A stretch of DNA of 7,940 bases from Chromatiales bacterium (GTDB taxonomy: Bacteria > Pseudomonadota > Gammaproteobacteria > Thiohalomonadales > Thiohalomonadaceae), in assembly GCA_029864785.1 (NCBI GenBank), contig JAOTST010000063.1, positions 1 to 7,940 of the forward strand. Reading direction: 5' to 3'. Shown one piece after another: positions 1 through 7,940 of this stretch. Each line of letters begins with the position of its first letter. The first letter of the stretch is position 1. The notes under the pieces were generated by a model, which saw nothing but the letters and a program-made list of their open reading frames with translations, was not told where the DNA came from and ran no database searches. The translations under genes were made by a program, and so were the position numbers.

Positions 1-383
1 TTGTCTGTGCCATTGCTCTTTTTAGCCAAATTGAGTGACATTCCATGAAGGACGACGGTGTCCATCTCTACCGCTTTGCGTAGTAGTGGTAGCAACTTGA
101 TCTTGATATCGACTTTTTTGACCCTAGCAAAAGCACTGTCACCAAACCCTTTGGCGTTACTTAGTGACATCTCTCCAAGCTCAACGCCAATCCATGGAAA
201 TAGCGAGAGTTTAATCTCTCCTTTGATATCCAGAGTGCGCCCGGTCTTCTCTTTAACGACACTGCTCATCTGATCCCGGTAGTCATTGGGATCGACAAAT
301 AGGGGAATGGCGATCATTAGAATAATGGTAAGGCCAACCAATAGACTCAGTAGGTACAGCAATCCTTTTACAATTTTACCCAT
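1..383 (-). CDS. AsmA-family inner-membrane/envelope protein, N-terminal part (cut by window edge)
   Basis: The minus strand is open from an ATG at 383-381 to the window edge (127 codons plus 2 nt), so only the N-terminus is visible. Residues about 8-28 form one hydrophobic signal-anchor helix, followed by the VDPNDYRDQ segment, a TGRTLDIKGEI stretch, LFPWIGVELG, a SNAKGFG motif and KLLPLLRK. This run of motifs is characteristic of the AsmA family, whose members are anchored in the inner membrane, extend into the periplasm and are linked to outer-membrane and lipid homeostasis. A GGAG ribosome-binding site at 396-393, nine bases before the ATG, supports the start. The gene diverges from carA across 247 bp. 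I am confident of the family. I leave the symbol blank because genomes often carry several AsmA-like paralogues and most of this protein lies outside the window. Confidence 0.88.
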   Translation of the reverse strand, partial: MGKIVKGLLYLLSLLVGLTIILMIAIPLFVDPNDYRDQMSSVVKEKTGRTLDIKGEIKLSLFPWIGVELGEMSLSNAKGFGDSAFARVKKVDIKIKLLPLLRKAVEMDTVVLHGMSLNLAKKSNGTD

Positions 384-400
384 CAGTAATGGCTCCAAAA

Positions 401-470
401 TTTTTTGATTTGACAACTATATGGGATTGTAGCGATAGATTTAACCGTTAGCGCAAAATAAATCAAAAAA
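401..470. repeat. 11-bp inverted repeat with 48-bp spacer in the asmA/carA divergent region
   Basis: TTTTTTGATTT at 401-411 is the exact reverse complement of AAATCAAAAAA at 460-470. The arms contain A-tracts, which bend DNA, and flank the putative asmA -10 region. This could be a pair of protein-binding half-sites or an AT-rich coincidence. On the minus strand, positions 410-398 also resemble the IHF consensus WATCAANNNNTTR at all but the last base. Confidence 0.4.
426..456 (-). promoter_or_regulatory. Possible promoter of the asmA-type gene
   Basis: On the minus strand TACAAT at 431-426 matches five of six bases of the sigma70 -10 box. A poor -35 (TTGCGC, 456-451) lies 19 bp upstream. Transcription would begin near 419 and leave a leader of about 35 nt. 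A second pairing, TTGATT (466-461) with TTAAAT (444-439) and a 16-bp spacer, is about as good, so the exact promoter is uncertain. Confidence 0.35.
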
Positions 471-484
471 GATCACCGATCTTT
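468..484. repeat. Short dyad AAAGATC-acc-GATCTTT upstream of the carA promoter
   Basis: A perfect 7-bp inverted repeat with a 3-bp centre lies 12 bp upstream of the carA -35 box. No gene ends just before it on either strand, so a terminator role is unlikely. An operator is the more natural reading, but I do not recognise the binding protein. It does not match an ArgR or PurR box. Confidence 0.4.
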
Positions 485-496
485 GTCGTTTACAAA

Positions 497-526
497 TGGA
501 CAAATGGGGGGGGATTCCAGTAGAAT
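497..526 (+). promoter_or_regulatory. Predicted sigma70-type promoter of carAB(-greA)
   Basis: TGGACA at 497-502 and TAGAAT at 521-526 each match five of six consensus bases and are separated by 18 bp. Initiation is expected near 533, giving a leader of about 98 nt before the carA start. The spacer contains eight consecutive Gs (506-513). A perfect dyad, GGATTC-N5-GAATCC (512-528), overlaps the -10 box and is a candidate operator. The -35 box is formed at the junction of a tandem ACAAATGG duplication (492-507). An alternative -35, TTTACA at 489-494, lies 26 bp from the same -10 and is too far away. Confidence 0.65.
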
Positions 527-528
527 CC
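512..528. promoter_or_regulatory. Candidate operator dyad overlapping the carA -10 box
   Basis: GGATTC (512-517) and GAATCC (523-528) are perfect 6-bp inverted arms around a 5-bp centre, and the -10 box at 521-526 lies inside them. A bound protein would block open-complex formation. carAB is commonly repressed by pyrimidine and arginine signals in gammaproteobacteria, but this sequence matches no box I know. Confidence 0.35.
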
Positions 529-533
529 GCATG

Positions 534-557
534 CTTTAAAGGAGTGCTCCTTTAGAG
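534..557 (+). promoter_or_regulatory. 5'-terminal hairpin of the carA leader
   Basis: The core AAAGGAG-TG-CTCCTTT is a near-continuous palindrome, and further pairing extends it to about 10-11 bp at 534-557 with one G-U pair. It begins within a base or two of the predicted transcription start, so it would cap the 5' end of the mRNA and could protect it. Its 5' arm mimics a Shine-Dalgarno sequence. Its 3' arm (CTCC, 547-550) could alternatively pair with the real carA ribosome-binding site at 618-621. Confidence 0.45.
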
Positions 558-565
558 CCAAATTT

Positions 566-589
566 ATGCGAGCGGGAGGTGACCAATAG
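566..589 (+). CDS. Possible 7-residue leader peptide upstream of carA (MRAGGDQ)
   Basis: ATG at 566 opens a seven-codon frame (ATG CGA GCG GGA GGT GAC CAA) that ends at TAG 587-589. It runs through the 5' arm of the terminator-like hairpin at 571-600 and stops in its loop, so a translating ribosome would prevent that hairpin from forming. The second codon is arginine CGA, which is notable because arginine is an end product of the pathway. Only a weak GAG (555-557) precedes the ATG. So short a frame can arise by chance, and this is a candidate only. Confidence 0.25.
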   Translation: MRAGGDQ

Positions 590-606
590 GGCTTCCCGTT
601 TTCTGT
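571..606 (+). terminator. Terminator-like hairpin in the carA leader (possible attenuator)
   Basis: Arms 571-580 and 591-600 can pair over 10 positions with a 10-nt loop: six or seven Watson-Crick pairs, including a GGG/CCC core, plus three G-U pairs. TTTT (599-602) and further Ts follow. This is the form of a Rho-independent terminator placed 30 nt before the carA start, as expected for attenuation of a nucleotide-pathway operon. The U-tract is short and interrupted, so termination would be partial. The 5' arm also contains GGAGGTGA (575-582), a perfect 8-nt complement to the usual 16S rRNA tail, with no start codon at proper spacing. Confidence 0.45.
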
Positions 607-617
607 ATCTGACTCTT

Positions 618-622
618 GGAGG
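618..622 (+). promoter_or_regulatory. Ribosome-binding site that fixes the carA TTG start
   Basis: GGAGG at 618-622 lies eight bases before TTG 631. An in-frame TTG at 616 would overlap this site and so cannot use it. The protein from 631 ([12 protein letters not shown]) begins as CarA proteins normally do. Confidence 0.8.
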
Positions 623-630
623 TATTACCT

Positions 631-1776
631 TTGCGCCCATCTGCTCTGCTAGCTCTTGAAGATGGCTCCCTGTTCTGGGGTGAATCAATTGGATGTGAGG
701 GAGAGACCGTTGGTGAGGTCGTTTTCAACACGGCCATGACCGGTTATCAGGAGATTCTGACCGATCCCTCCTATGCGCGTCAGATCGTTACTCTGACCTA
801 CCCCCACATCGGCAACACAGGTACCAATAGCGAAGATGAAGAGTCCGGCGAAATTTATAGCGCCGGTTTGATTATTCGTGATCTGCCACTCCTCTCTAGT
901 AGCTGGCGCGATCAGAAGCCTCTCGACCAATATCTCGCCGACAATAGTATGGTGGCGATTGCTGATATCGATACTCGCCGTCTTACCCGCATTCTTCGAG
1001 AGAAGGGGGCACAGAGTGGCTGTATTATTACTGGTGTCAATCGCGATAGCATTGATAGTGAGGCCGCGATTAGTAAGGCGCAGGGATTTGCCGGTCTCAA
1101 GGGGATGGATCTAGCCAAAGAGGTGAGCACTAAAGAGAGTTATAACTGGAGTGAGGGTAGCTGGTCCCTTACCGAAGGACATCAAGCGATTGATGCTTCT
1201 GATCTGCCTCACAAGGTCGTTGCCTACGACTTTGGTGTAAAACGTAACATATTGCGGATGTTGGCCGACCGTGGCTGTGACCTGACGGTGGTACCGGCAC
1301 AAACTCCTGCTGAAGATGTGCTGGCGATGAATCCTGATGGAATCTTTCTCTCCAATGGTCCGGGTGACCCCGAGCCATGTGACTATGCTATTGAAGCGAT
1401 TCAAAAAATTACCGAGGCGGGTATTCCCACCTTTGGCATCTGTCTGGGTCATCAACTGCTAGCGTTGGCCAGTGGCGCCAAGACTGAGAAGATGAAGTTT
1501 GGTCATCACGGCGCCAACCATCCAGTACAAGATATCGATAGTAGTGAGGTGATGATTACCTCGCAAAATCACGGCTTTGCTGTTGATGAGGCGTCGCTGC
1601 CGGAGAACATGCGTGCCACTCATCGTTCGCTATTTGATGGTTCGCTACAGGGGATTCACCGGACCGACTGTCCCGCATTCAGTTTCCAGGGACATCCCGA
1701 GGCGAGTCCTGGTCCGCACGATGTAGCCCCGCTGTTTGACCACTTTATCGACCTTATTAAACAAAGCGAAGCCTAA
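631..1776 (+). CDS. carA: Carbamoyl-phosphate synthase small (glutaminase) subunit
   Basis: CarA hydrolyses glutamine and passes ammonia through a tunnel to CarB, supplying carbamoyl phosphate for pyrimidine and arginine synthesis in the cytoplasm. From TTG 631 the product is 381 aa, close to the E. coli length of 382. The N-terminal CPSase small-chain domain (about 1-150) carries the [20 protein letters not shown] segment and [14 protein letters not shown]. The C-terminal class I glutamine amidotransferase domain (about 190-375) has the nucleophile Cys271 in GICLGHQ and the His355/Glu357 pair in [13 protein letters not shown]. All three catalytic residues are present and shifted by two relative to E. 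coli. A TTG start is less usual, but GGAGG at the right distance supports it. The gene is followed three bases later by carB, which implies co-transcription and probable translational coupling. Confidence 0.97.
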   Translation: MRPSALLALEDGSLFWGESIGCEGETVGEVVFNTAMTGYQEILTDPSYARQIVTLTYPHIGNTGTNSEDEESGEIYSAGLIIRDLPLLSSSWRDQKPLDQYLADNSMVAIADIDTRRLTRILREKGAQSGCIITGVNRDSIDSEAAISKAQGFAGLKGMDLAKEVSTKESYNWSEGSWSLTEGHQAIDASDLPHKVVAYDFGVKRNILRMLADRGCDLTVVPAQTPAEDVLAMNPDGIFLSNGPGDPEPCDYAIEAIQKITEAGIPTFGICLGHQLLALASGAKTEKMKFGHHGANHPVQDIDSSEVMITSQNHGFAVDEASLPENMRATHRSLFDGSLQGIHRTDCPAFSFQGHPEASPGPHDVAPLFDHFIDLIKQSEA

Positions 1777-1779
1777 GCC

Positions 1780-4997
<3,218 letters not shown>

Positions 4998-4998
<1 letters not shown>

Positions 4999-5474
4999 TG
5001 GATAAGGTACCGATGACCCTTAAAGGGGCCGAGGCTATTAAAGCCGAACTGGATCAGCTCAAATCTGTTGAGAGACCCGCAGTCATTAAGGCTATTGCTA
5101 CGGCGCGTGAGCATGGTGATCTGAAAGAGAATGCTGAGTATCACGCTGCACGTGAGCAGCAAGGTTTTATTGAAGGGCGTATTCAGGATATTGAGGGCAA
5201 GTTGTCCAATGCCCAAATTATCGACCCAACCACTGTTGCGGCGGGAGATCGCATTGTGTTTGGCGCGACGGTTAAACTGTTTGATGTGGATAACGAACAG
5301 GAGGTCACTTATCAGATCGTCGGTCTGGATGAGGCGGATATCAAACAGAACAAAATTTCGGTGACCTCACCCATTGCTCGGGCGCTGATTGGTAAGGAGC
5401 TTGATGATGTTGCTGAGGTTCAGGCTCCTGGTGGTATGCGTGAATATGAAATTATTGAGGTAAGCTATCAATAA
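4998..5474 (+). CDS. greA: Transcription elongation factor GreA
   Basis: GreA enters the RNA polymerase secondary channel and stimulates cleavage of backtracked transcripts. From ATG 4998 the product is 158 aa, the same length as E. coli. The N-terminal coiled-coil domain (about 1-78) carries the channel-tip motif [19 protein letters not shown] with the acidic residues Asp41 and Glu44. The C-terminal FKBP-like domain (about 80-158) has FGATV, the [14 protein letters not shown] segment and APGG. AGGAG at 4985-4989, inside the end of carB, is eight bases from this ATG. The ATG shares one base with the carB TGA (TGATG), so translation is probably coupled. A TTG at 4995 is too close to that site to be preferred. 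carB-greA adjacency is familiar from pseudomonads. No intrinsic terminator is evident after the stop. Confidence 0.97.
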
Positions 5475-5526
5475 TTGTGTGCTTCGTGCCCTTGTAAGAG
5501 GGGAGAATAGAACAGACTAGAGGCGT
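5475..5526. other. greA/yhbY convergent intergenic gap, no clear terminator
   Basis: These 52 bp separate two converging stop codons. Only weak pairings are visible: CCCTT with AGGGG, and AGAC with GTCT near 5515-5527. Neither is followed by a T-run on either strand, so transcripts may end by Rho or overlap. Confidence 0.5.
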
Positions 5527-5820
5527 CTATTTGGGGAGTTTAAGTACAGGCTCTTCAGCTGAGCGGTAGACAAGAGCGATATGCCCAATGCGCTGTACCA
5601 GTTCACAGTGAGCCGATGCACACAATTTTTCGATAAGCAGGTCTCTCTCTTCACGGTCTTCGGCATTGACCCGAACCTTCATCAGTTCGTGATGTTCCAG
5701 CGACTGATTGAGCTCAGCTGCTACTCCGTCGCTAAAGCCGCTACCTCCGAGAATAACGATAGGTTTGAGCGTATGCCCAAGGCCGCGCAGGTGACGAATT
5801 TGAGTTTTTGTGAGAGACAT
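5527..5820 (-). CDS. yhbY: Ribosome-assembly RNA-binding protein YhbY (CRM domain)
   Basis: This 97-aa protein, the same length as E. coli YhbY, is a single CRM domain that associates with pre-50S ribosomal particles. Visible features are LRGLGHTLKPIVILGGSGF near the N-terminus, which contains the RNA-binding GxxG loop (GGSG, residues 25-28), the conserved HHELMKVRV strand in the middle, and a basic C-terminal end (VLKLPK). I chose ATG 5820-5818 because MSLTKTQIRHLRGL matches the family start and a GAG-type ribosome-binding site lies about seven bases upstream. The reading frame extends to another ATG at 5865, but that start would lie upstream of the predicted transcription start (near 5859). 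The gene converges on greA and diverges from rlmE, as in E. coli. Confidence 0.95.
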   Translation of the reverse strand: MSLTKTQIRHLRGLGHTLKPIVILGGSGFSDGVAAELNQSLEHHELMKVRVNAEDREERDLLIEKLCASAHCELVQRIGHIALVYRSAEEPVLKLPK

Positions 5821-5865
5821 AGTGGTACTCTTAAATATAGGTGAGAACAGATTTGAAGCGGGCAA

Positions 5866-5895
5866 TTATACGCCAACGTGAGAGATACAATTCAA
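5866..5895 (-). promoter_or_regulatory. Predicted promoter of yhbY
   Basis: On the minus strand a perfect TATAAT at 5871-5866 lies 18 bp from TTGAAT (5895-5890), which matches four of six -35 bases. Transcription would begin near 5859, leaving about 39 nt before the yhbY ATG. The -35 box lies only five bases from the rlmE start codon, so RNA polymerase bound here would cover the beginning of rlmE. Confidence 0.6.
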
Positions 5896-5899
5896 GAAA

Positions 5900-6523
5900 A
5901 TGGTAAAGCGCAGTAAAACGAGTAAAAATTGGCTAGAAGAGCACTTTTCCGATGAGTATGTTCAGCGAGCTCAGCAGGAGGGATACCGTTCGCGTGCTAG
6001 TTACAAGCTACTGGAGATTAACAAAAAGGATCGATTGGTTAAGCCGGGGATGACAGTGGTAGACCTCGGTGCCGCCCCCGGTGGTTGGTCGCAGATCGCC
6101 GCTAATCTGGTCGGCGATAGGGGCAAAGTGGTGGCTCTTGATATTCTCGATATGGATCCAATTCCCGATGTCGATTTTGTCCTTGGGGATTTTCAGGAGG
6201 AGTCGGTATTGGAAGAGCTGATGGCGACCATCAATGGTCGTCCCGTTGACCTTGTAATGTCCGATATGGCACCCAATAGTAGTGGAGTGAAGGCGATTGA
6301 CCAGCCACGCTCAATCTACCTATGTGAATTGGCACTGGAATTGGCGCTCTCGGTATTGAAACCTGACGGGAATATGGTGGTCAAAGTGTTTCAGGGAGAG
6401 GGCTCTGAAGAGTTCTTGAAAGCCTGTCGCCAGAGCTTTGCCAAAGTGGTGATCCGTAAACCGGATGCTTCACGTGGCCGTTCGCGTGAGATCTATCTGG
6501 TGGCGCAAGGGCGACGTGTATAA
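5900..6523 (+). CDS. rlmE: 23S rRNA (uridine-2552-2'-O)-methyltransferase (FtsJ/RrmJ)
   Basis: RlmE (FtsJ, RrmJ) methylates the ribose of U2552 in the A-loop of 23S rRNA, using S-adenosylmethionine, late in 50S assembly. The product is 207 aa against 209 in E. coli. The FtsJ/RrmJ fold is clear: [11 protein letters not shown], the SAM-binding [13 protein letters not shown] (about 53-65), the SDMAPN motif, VVKVFQGEG, and [17 protein letters not shown] at the end. The catalytic tetrad is complete as Lys36, Asp122, Lys162 and Glu197, each two positions lower than in E. coli. Only a weak AAG precedes the ATG, and I find no convincing plus-strand promoter in the 79-bp gap from yhbY. It lies 67 bp upstream of ftsH in the same direction, the conserved rlmE-ftsH order, which in E. 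coli is heat-shock controlled. No sigma32 box is evident here. Confidence 0.97.
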   Translation: MVKRSKTSKNWLEEHFSDEYVQRAQQEGYRSRASYKLLEINKKDRLVKPGMTVVDLGAAPGGWSQIAANLVGDRGKVVALDILDMDPIPDVDFVLGDFQEESVLEELMATINGRPVDLVMSDMAPNSSGVKAIDQPRSIYLCELALELALSVLKPDGNMVVKVFQGEGSEEFLKACRQSFAKVVIRKPDASRGRSREIYLVAQGRRV

Positions 6524-6549
6524 TAGTATCGGTGTTAGTCTAAGCAGTT

Positions 6550-6594
6550 ATGTCAGCGATAAATATCGCAAAGTTATTAAGAGGTAAGTTTTGA
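6550..6594 (+). CDS. Possible 14-residue upstream ORF coupled to ftsH
   Basis: ATG 6550 opens a 14-codon frame ([14 protein letters not shown]) whose TGA at 6592-6594 overlaps the ftsH TTG start at 6591-6593. That arrangement would allow translational coupling. No good ribosome-binding site precedes the ATG, and I do not recognise the peptide. A short GCGATA-AA-TATCGC dyad (6556-6569) lies inside it and could form a small hairpin just before the ftsH ribosome-binding site. It may be chance. Confidence 0.2.
   Translation: MSAINIAKLLRGKF
6581..6593 (+). promoter_or_regulatory. Ribosome-binding site that fixes the ftsH TTG start
   Basis: GAGG at 6581-6584 is six bases from TTG 6591. Translation from there gives [11 protein letters not shown], which matches the usual MN-D/N-K-N-LxLW opening of gammaproteobacterial FtsH. 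The next in-frame ATG, codon 19, would remove most of the first membrane helix. Confidence 0.8.
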
Positions 6595-7940
6595 ACGATA
6601 TTGTAAAGAATGTTTTGCTCTGGGTTGTGATCGCCGTTGTATTGATGTCGGTCTTTAACAACTTTGGTCCGCAGCAACAATCAGCAAGCTCACAGCTTGA
6701 ATATTCCCAGTTTATTAAAGATGTAAAGCAGGGACAGGTGAAGAGCGTGGTGATTGAAGGGCGTACCATTCGTGGTTACTTCAATAGCAATGAACGCTTT
6801 TCCACCTATACACCGGATGATCCAGGTTTAATCTCTGATCTGCTCAACAGTAATGTGGTGGTCAATGCCAAGCCACCTGAAAAGCAGGGGATTTTGACTC
6901 AGATCTTTATCTCATGGTTCCCCATGTTGTTACTGATAGGCGTCTGGATCTTCTTCATGCGTCAGATGCAGGGCGGCGGTGGCGGCAAGGGTGCGATGTC
7001 GTTCGGTAAATCGAAGGCGCGTATGCTTGGTGAAGATTCGATCAAGATCAATTTTAGCGATGTTGCCGGTGTCGAAGAGGCAAAGGAAGAGGTGGGCGAG
7101 CTCGTCGAGTTCCTACGTGATCCCGGTAAGTTCCAGAAGCTCGGTGGCAAGATCCCCCGTGGTGTACTGATGGTCGGCTCACCCGGTACCGGTAAAACAT
7201 TACTCGCCAAGGCGATCGCCGGTGAGGCTAAGGTTCCCTTCTTTACCATCTCCGGTTCTGACTTTGTCGAAATGTTTGTCGGTGTCGGTGCCTCGCGTGT
7301 ACGTGACATGTTTGAACAAGCGAAGAAGCACTCGCCCTGTATTATCTTTATCGATGAGATCGATGCGGTAGGTCGCCATCGTGGTGCCGGTTTGGGTGGT
7401 GGTCATGATGAGCGTGAACAGACCCTCAATGCGCTGTTGGTCGAGATGGATGGTTTCGAAGGTAATGAAGGCGTTATTGTCATCGCCGCGACCAACCGTC
7501 CCGATGTCCTTGATCCCGCGTTACTGCGTCCCGGTCGATTTGACCGTCAGGTGGTGGTGCCTCTGCCTGATCTACGTGGTCGTGAGCAGATTCTTAAGGT
7601 GCATATGCGCAAGGTACCGATTAGTGATGATGTTGATGCATCAGTCATTGGACGTGGTACCCCCGGTTTTTCTGGTGCCGATCTCGCCAACCTAGTCAAC
7701 GAGGCGGCGCTGTTTGCCGCACGTGAGAACCGCAAGGCGGTCGATATGGATCACTTTGAGCGCGCCAAAGATAAAATCATGATGGGCGCTGAGCGCAAAT
7801 CGATGGTGATGTCGGATGAAGAGAAGAAGCTGACCGCCTACCACGAGGCGGGACATGCAATTGTCGGACGTTCGGTTCCTGCACACGATCCGGTTCACAA
7901 GGTGAGTATCATTCCGCGTGGTCGTGCGCTGGGTGTGACA
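6591..7940 (+). CDS. ftsH: ATP-dependent zinc metalloprotease FtsH, N-terminal 450 residues (cut by window edge)
   Basis: FtsH is the inner-membrane AAA+ protease that degrades unassembled membrane proteins and regulators such as LpxC and sigma32 in E. coli. The frame from TTG 6591 is open to the window end (450 codons), and the full protein is usually about 610-650 aa. Visible in order are transmembrane helix 1 (about 8-24), a periplasmic domain, helix 2 (about 105-123), a Gly-rich linker, Walker A GSPGTGKT (196-203, Lys202), the pore motif FVGVG (Phe229), Walker B IIFIDE (Asp255, Glu256), the second region of homology with Arg313 and Arg316, and the zinc-protease motif HEAGH (418-422, catalytic Glu419). 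The third zinc ligand lies beyond the window. Walker A has Ser where E. coli has the first Pro of GPPGTGKT; the residues that contact nucleotide are intact. It follows rlmE in the conserved order. Confidence 0.97.
   Translation, partial: MNDIVKNVLLWVVIAVVLMSVFNNFGPQQQSASSQLEYSQFIKDVKQGQVKSVVIEGRTIRGYFNSNERFSTYTPDDPGLISDLLNSNVVVNAKPPEKQGILTQIFISWFPMLLLIGVWIFFMRQMQGGGGGKGAMSFGKSKARMLGEDSIKINFSDVAGVEEAKEEVGELVEFLRDPGKFQKLGGKIPRGVLMVGSPGTGKTLLAKAIAGEAKVPFFTISGSDFVEMFVGVGASRVRDMFEQAKKHSPCIIFIDEIDAVGRHRGAGLGGGHDEREQTLNALLVEMDGFEGNEGVIVIAATNRPDVLDPALLRPGRFDRQVVVPLPDLRGREQILKVHMRKVPISDDVDASVIGRGTPGFSGADLANLVNEAALFAARENRKAVDMDHFERAKDKIMMGAERKSMVMSDEEKKLTAYHEAGHAIVGRSVPAHDPVHKVSIIPRGRALGVT

Noticed and set aside
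58..273. Plus-strand 71-codon open frame at the left edge
   Set aside because: It lies entirely antisense to the AsmA-family coding sequence, whose protein motifs are clear, and has no recognisable domain.
384..530. ArgR boxes upstream of carA
   Set aside because: No segment here fits the 18-bp TNTGAATWWWWATTCANW pattern well enough to claim one.
616..630. Upstream TTG start for carA
   Set aside because: It overlaps the GGAGG ribosome-binding site and adds residues not typical of CarA.
579..659. GTG-initiated 26-codon frame across the carA leader and start
   Set aside because: Its GTG is part of the G-rich hairpin arm, it has no separate ribosome-binding site, and it runs out of frame through carA.
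1111..1455. Minus-strand 114-codon frame within carA
   Set aside because: It is an antisense shadow of carA with no family resemblance, and the sense frame has all catalytic residues.
5581..5844. Plus-strand 87-codon frame over yhbY
   Set aside because: It is antisense to a well-conserved 97-aa YhbY. The protein read from the plus strand resembles nothing.
6519..6524. Perfect TATAAT at the rlmE stop codon as an ftsH promoter
   Set aside because: No -35 box is found at 15-19 bp spacing and there is no extended -10 TG. The bases are explained by Val-stop codons, though an internal start is not excluded.

Overview
This window looks like a piece of a gammaproteobacterial chromosome. It carries the conserved housekeeping block carA-carB-greA, then yhbY on the opposite strand, then rlmE-ftsH. 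CarA, CarB, GreA, RlmE and FtsH all align by eye with the enterobacterial and pseudomonad proteins, with catalytic residues within a few positions of the E. coli numbering. GC content is moderate. I cannot name the genus from the sequence. I see no mobile element, CRISPR array, tRNA or rRNA, and no sign of recent gene transfer.

Layout: positions 1-383 hold the N-terminal part of a minus-strand AsmA-family envelope protein that runs off the left edge. Positions 384-630 are a divergent intergenic and leader region of about 247 bp, the densest non-coding stretch here. It holds a good sigma70-type promoter for carA whose spacer contains eight Gs, several dyads, and a carA leader with two hairpins; the second is terminator-like. 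carA (TTG start at 631), carB (1780) and greA (4998) are tightly packed, with a 3-bp gap and then a 1-bp stop/start overlap, and are probably one transcript. yhbY (5820-5527, minus) converges on greA and diverges from rlmE (5900-6523). ftsH starts with TTG at 6591, 67 bp after rlmE, and is still open at the right edge, with 450 codons present.

How the genes work together: CarA and CarB form carbamoyl-phosphate synthetase, which feeds both pyrimidine and arginine synthesis. GreA rescues backtracked RNA polymerase. YhbY is a ribosome-associated CRM-domain protein and RlmE methylates U2552 of 23S rRNA, so both act on the large ribosomal subunit. FtsH is the membrane AAA+ zinc protease. The right half keeps the order seen in E. 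coli and Pseudomonas. The left edge differs from pseudomonads, where dapB commonly precedes carA; here a divergent asmA-type gene does.

I find no previously undescribed multi-gene system. The observations worth a second look are regulatory: the G8 tract and dyad in the carA promoter, the possible attenuator with a 7-residue leader peptide, the short ORF that ends on the ftsH start codon, and the yhbY promoter that sits against the rlmE start.
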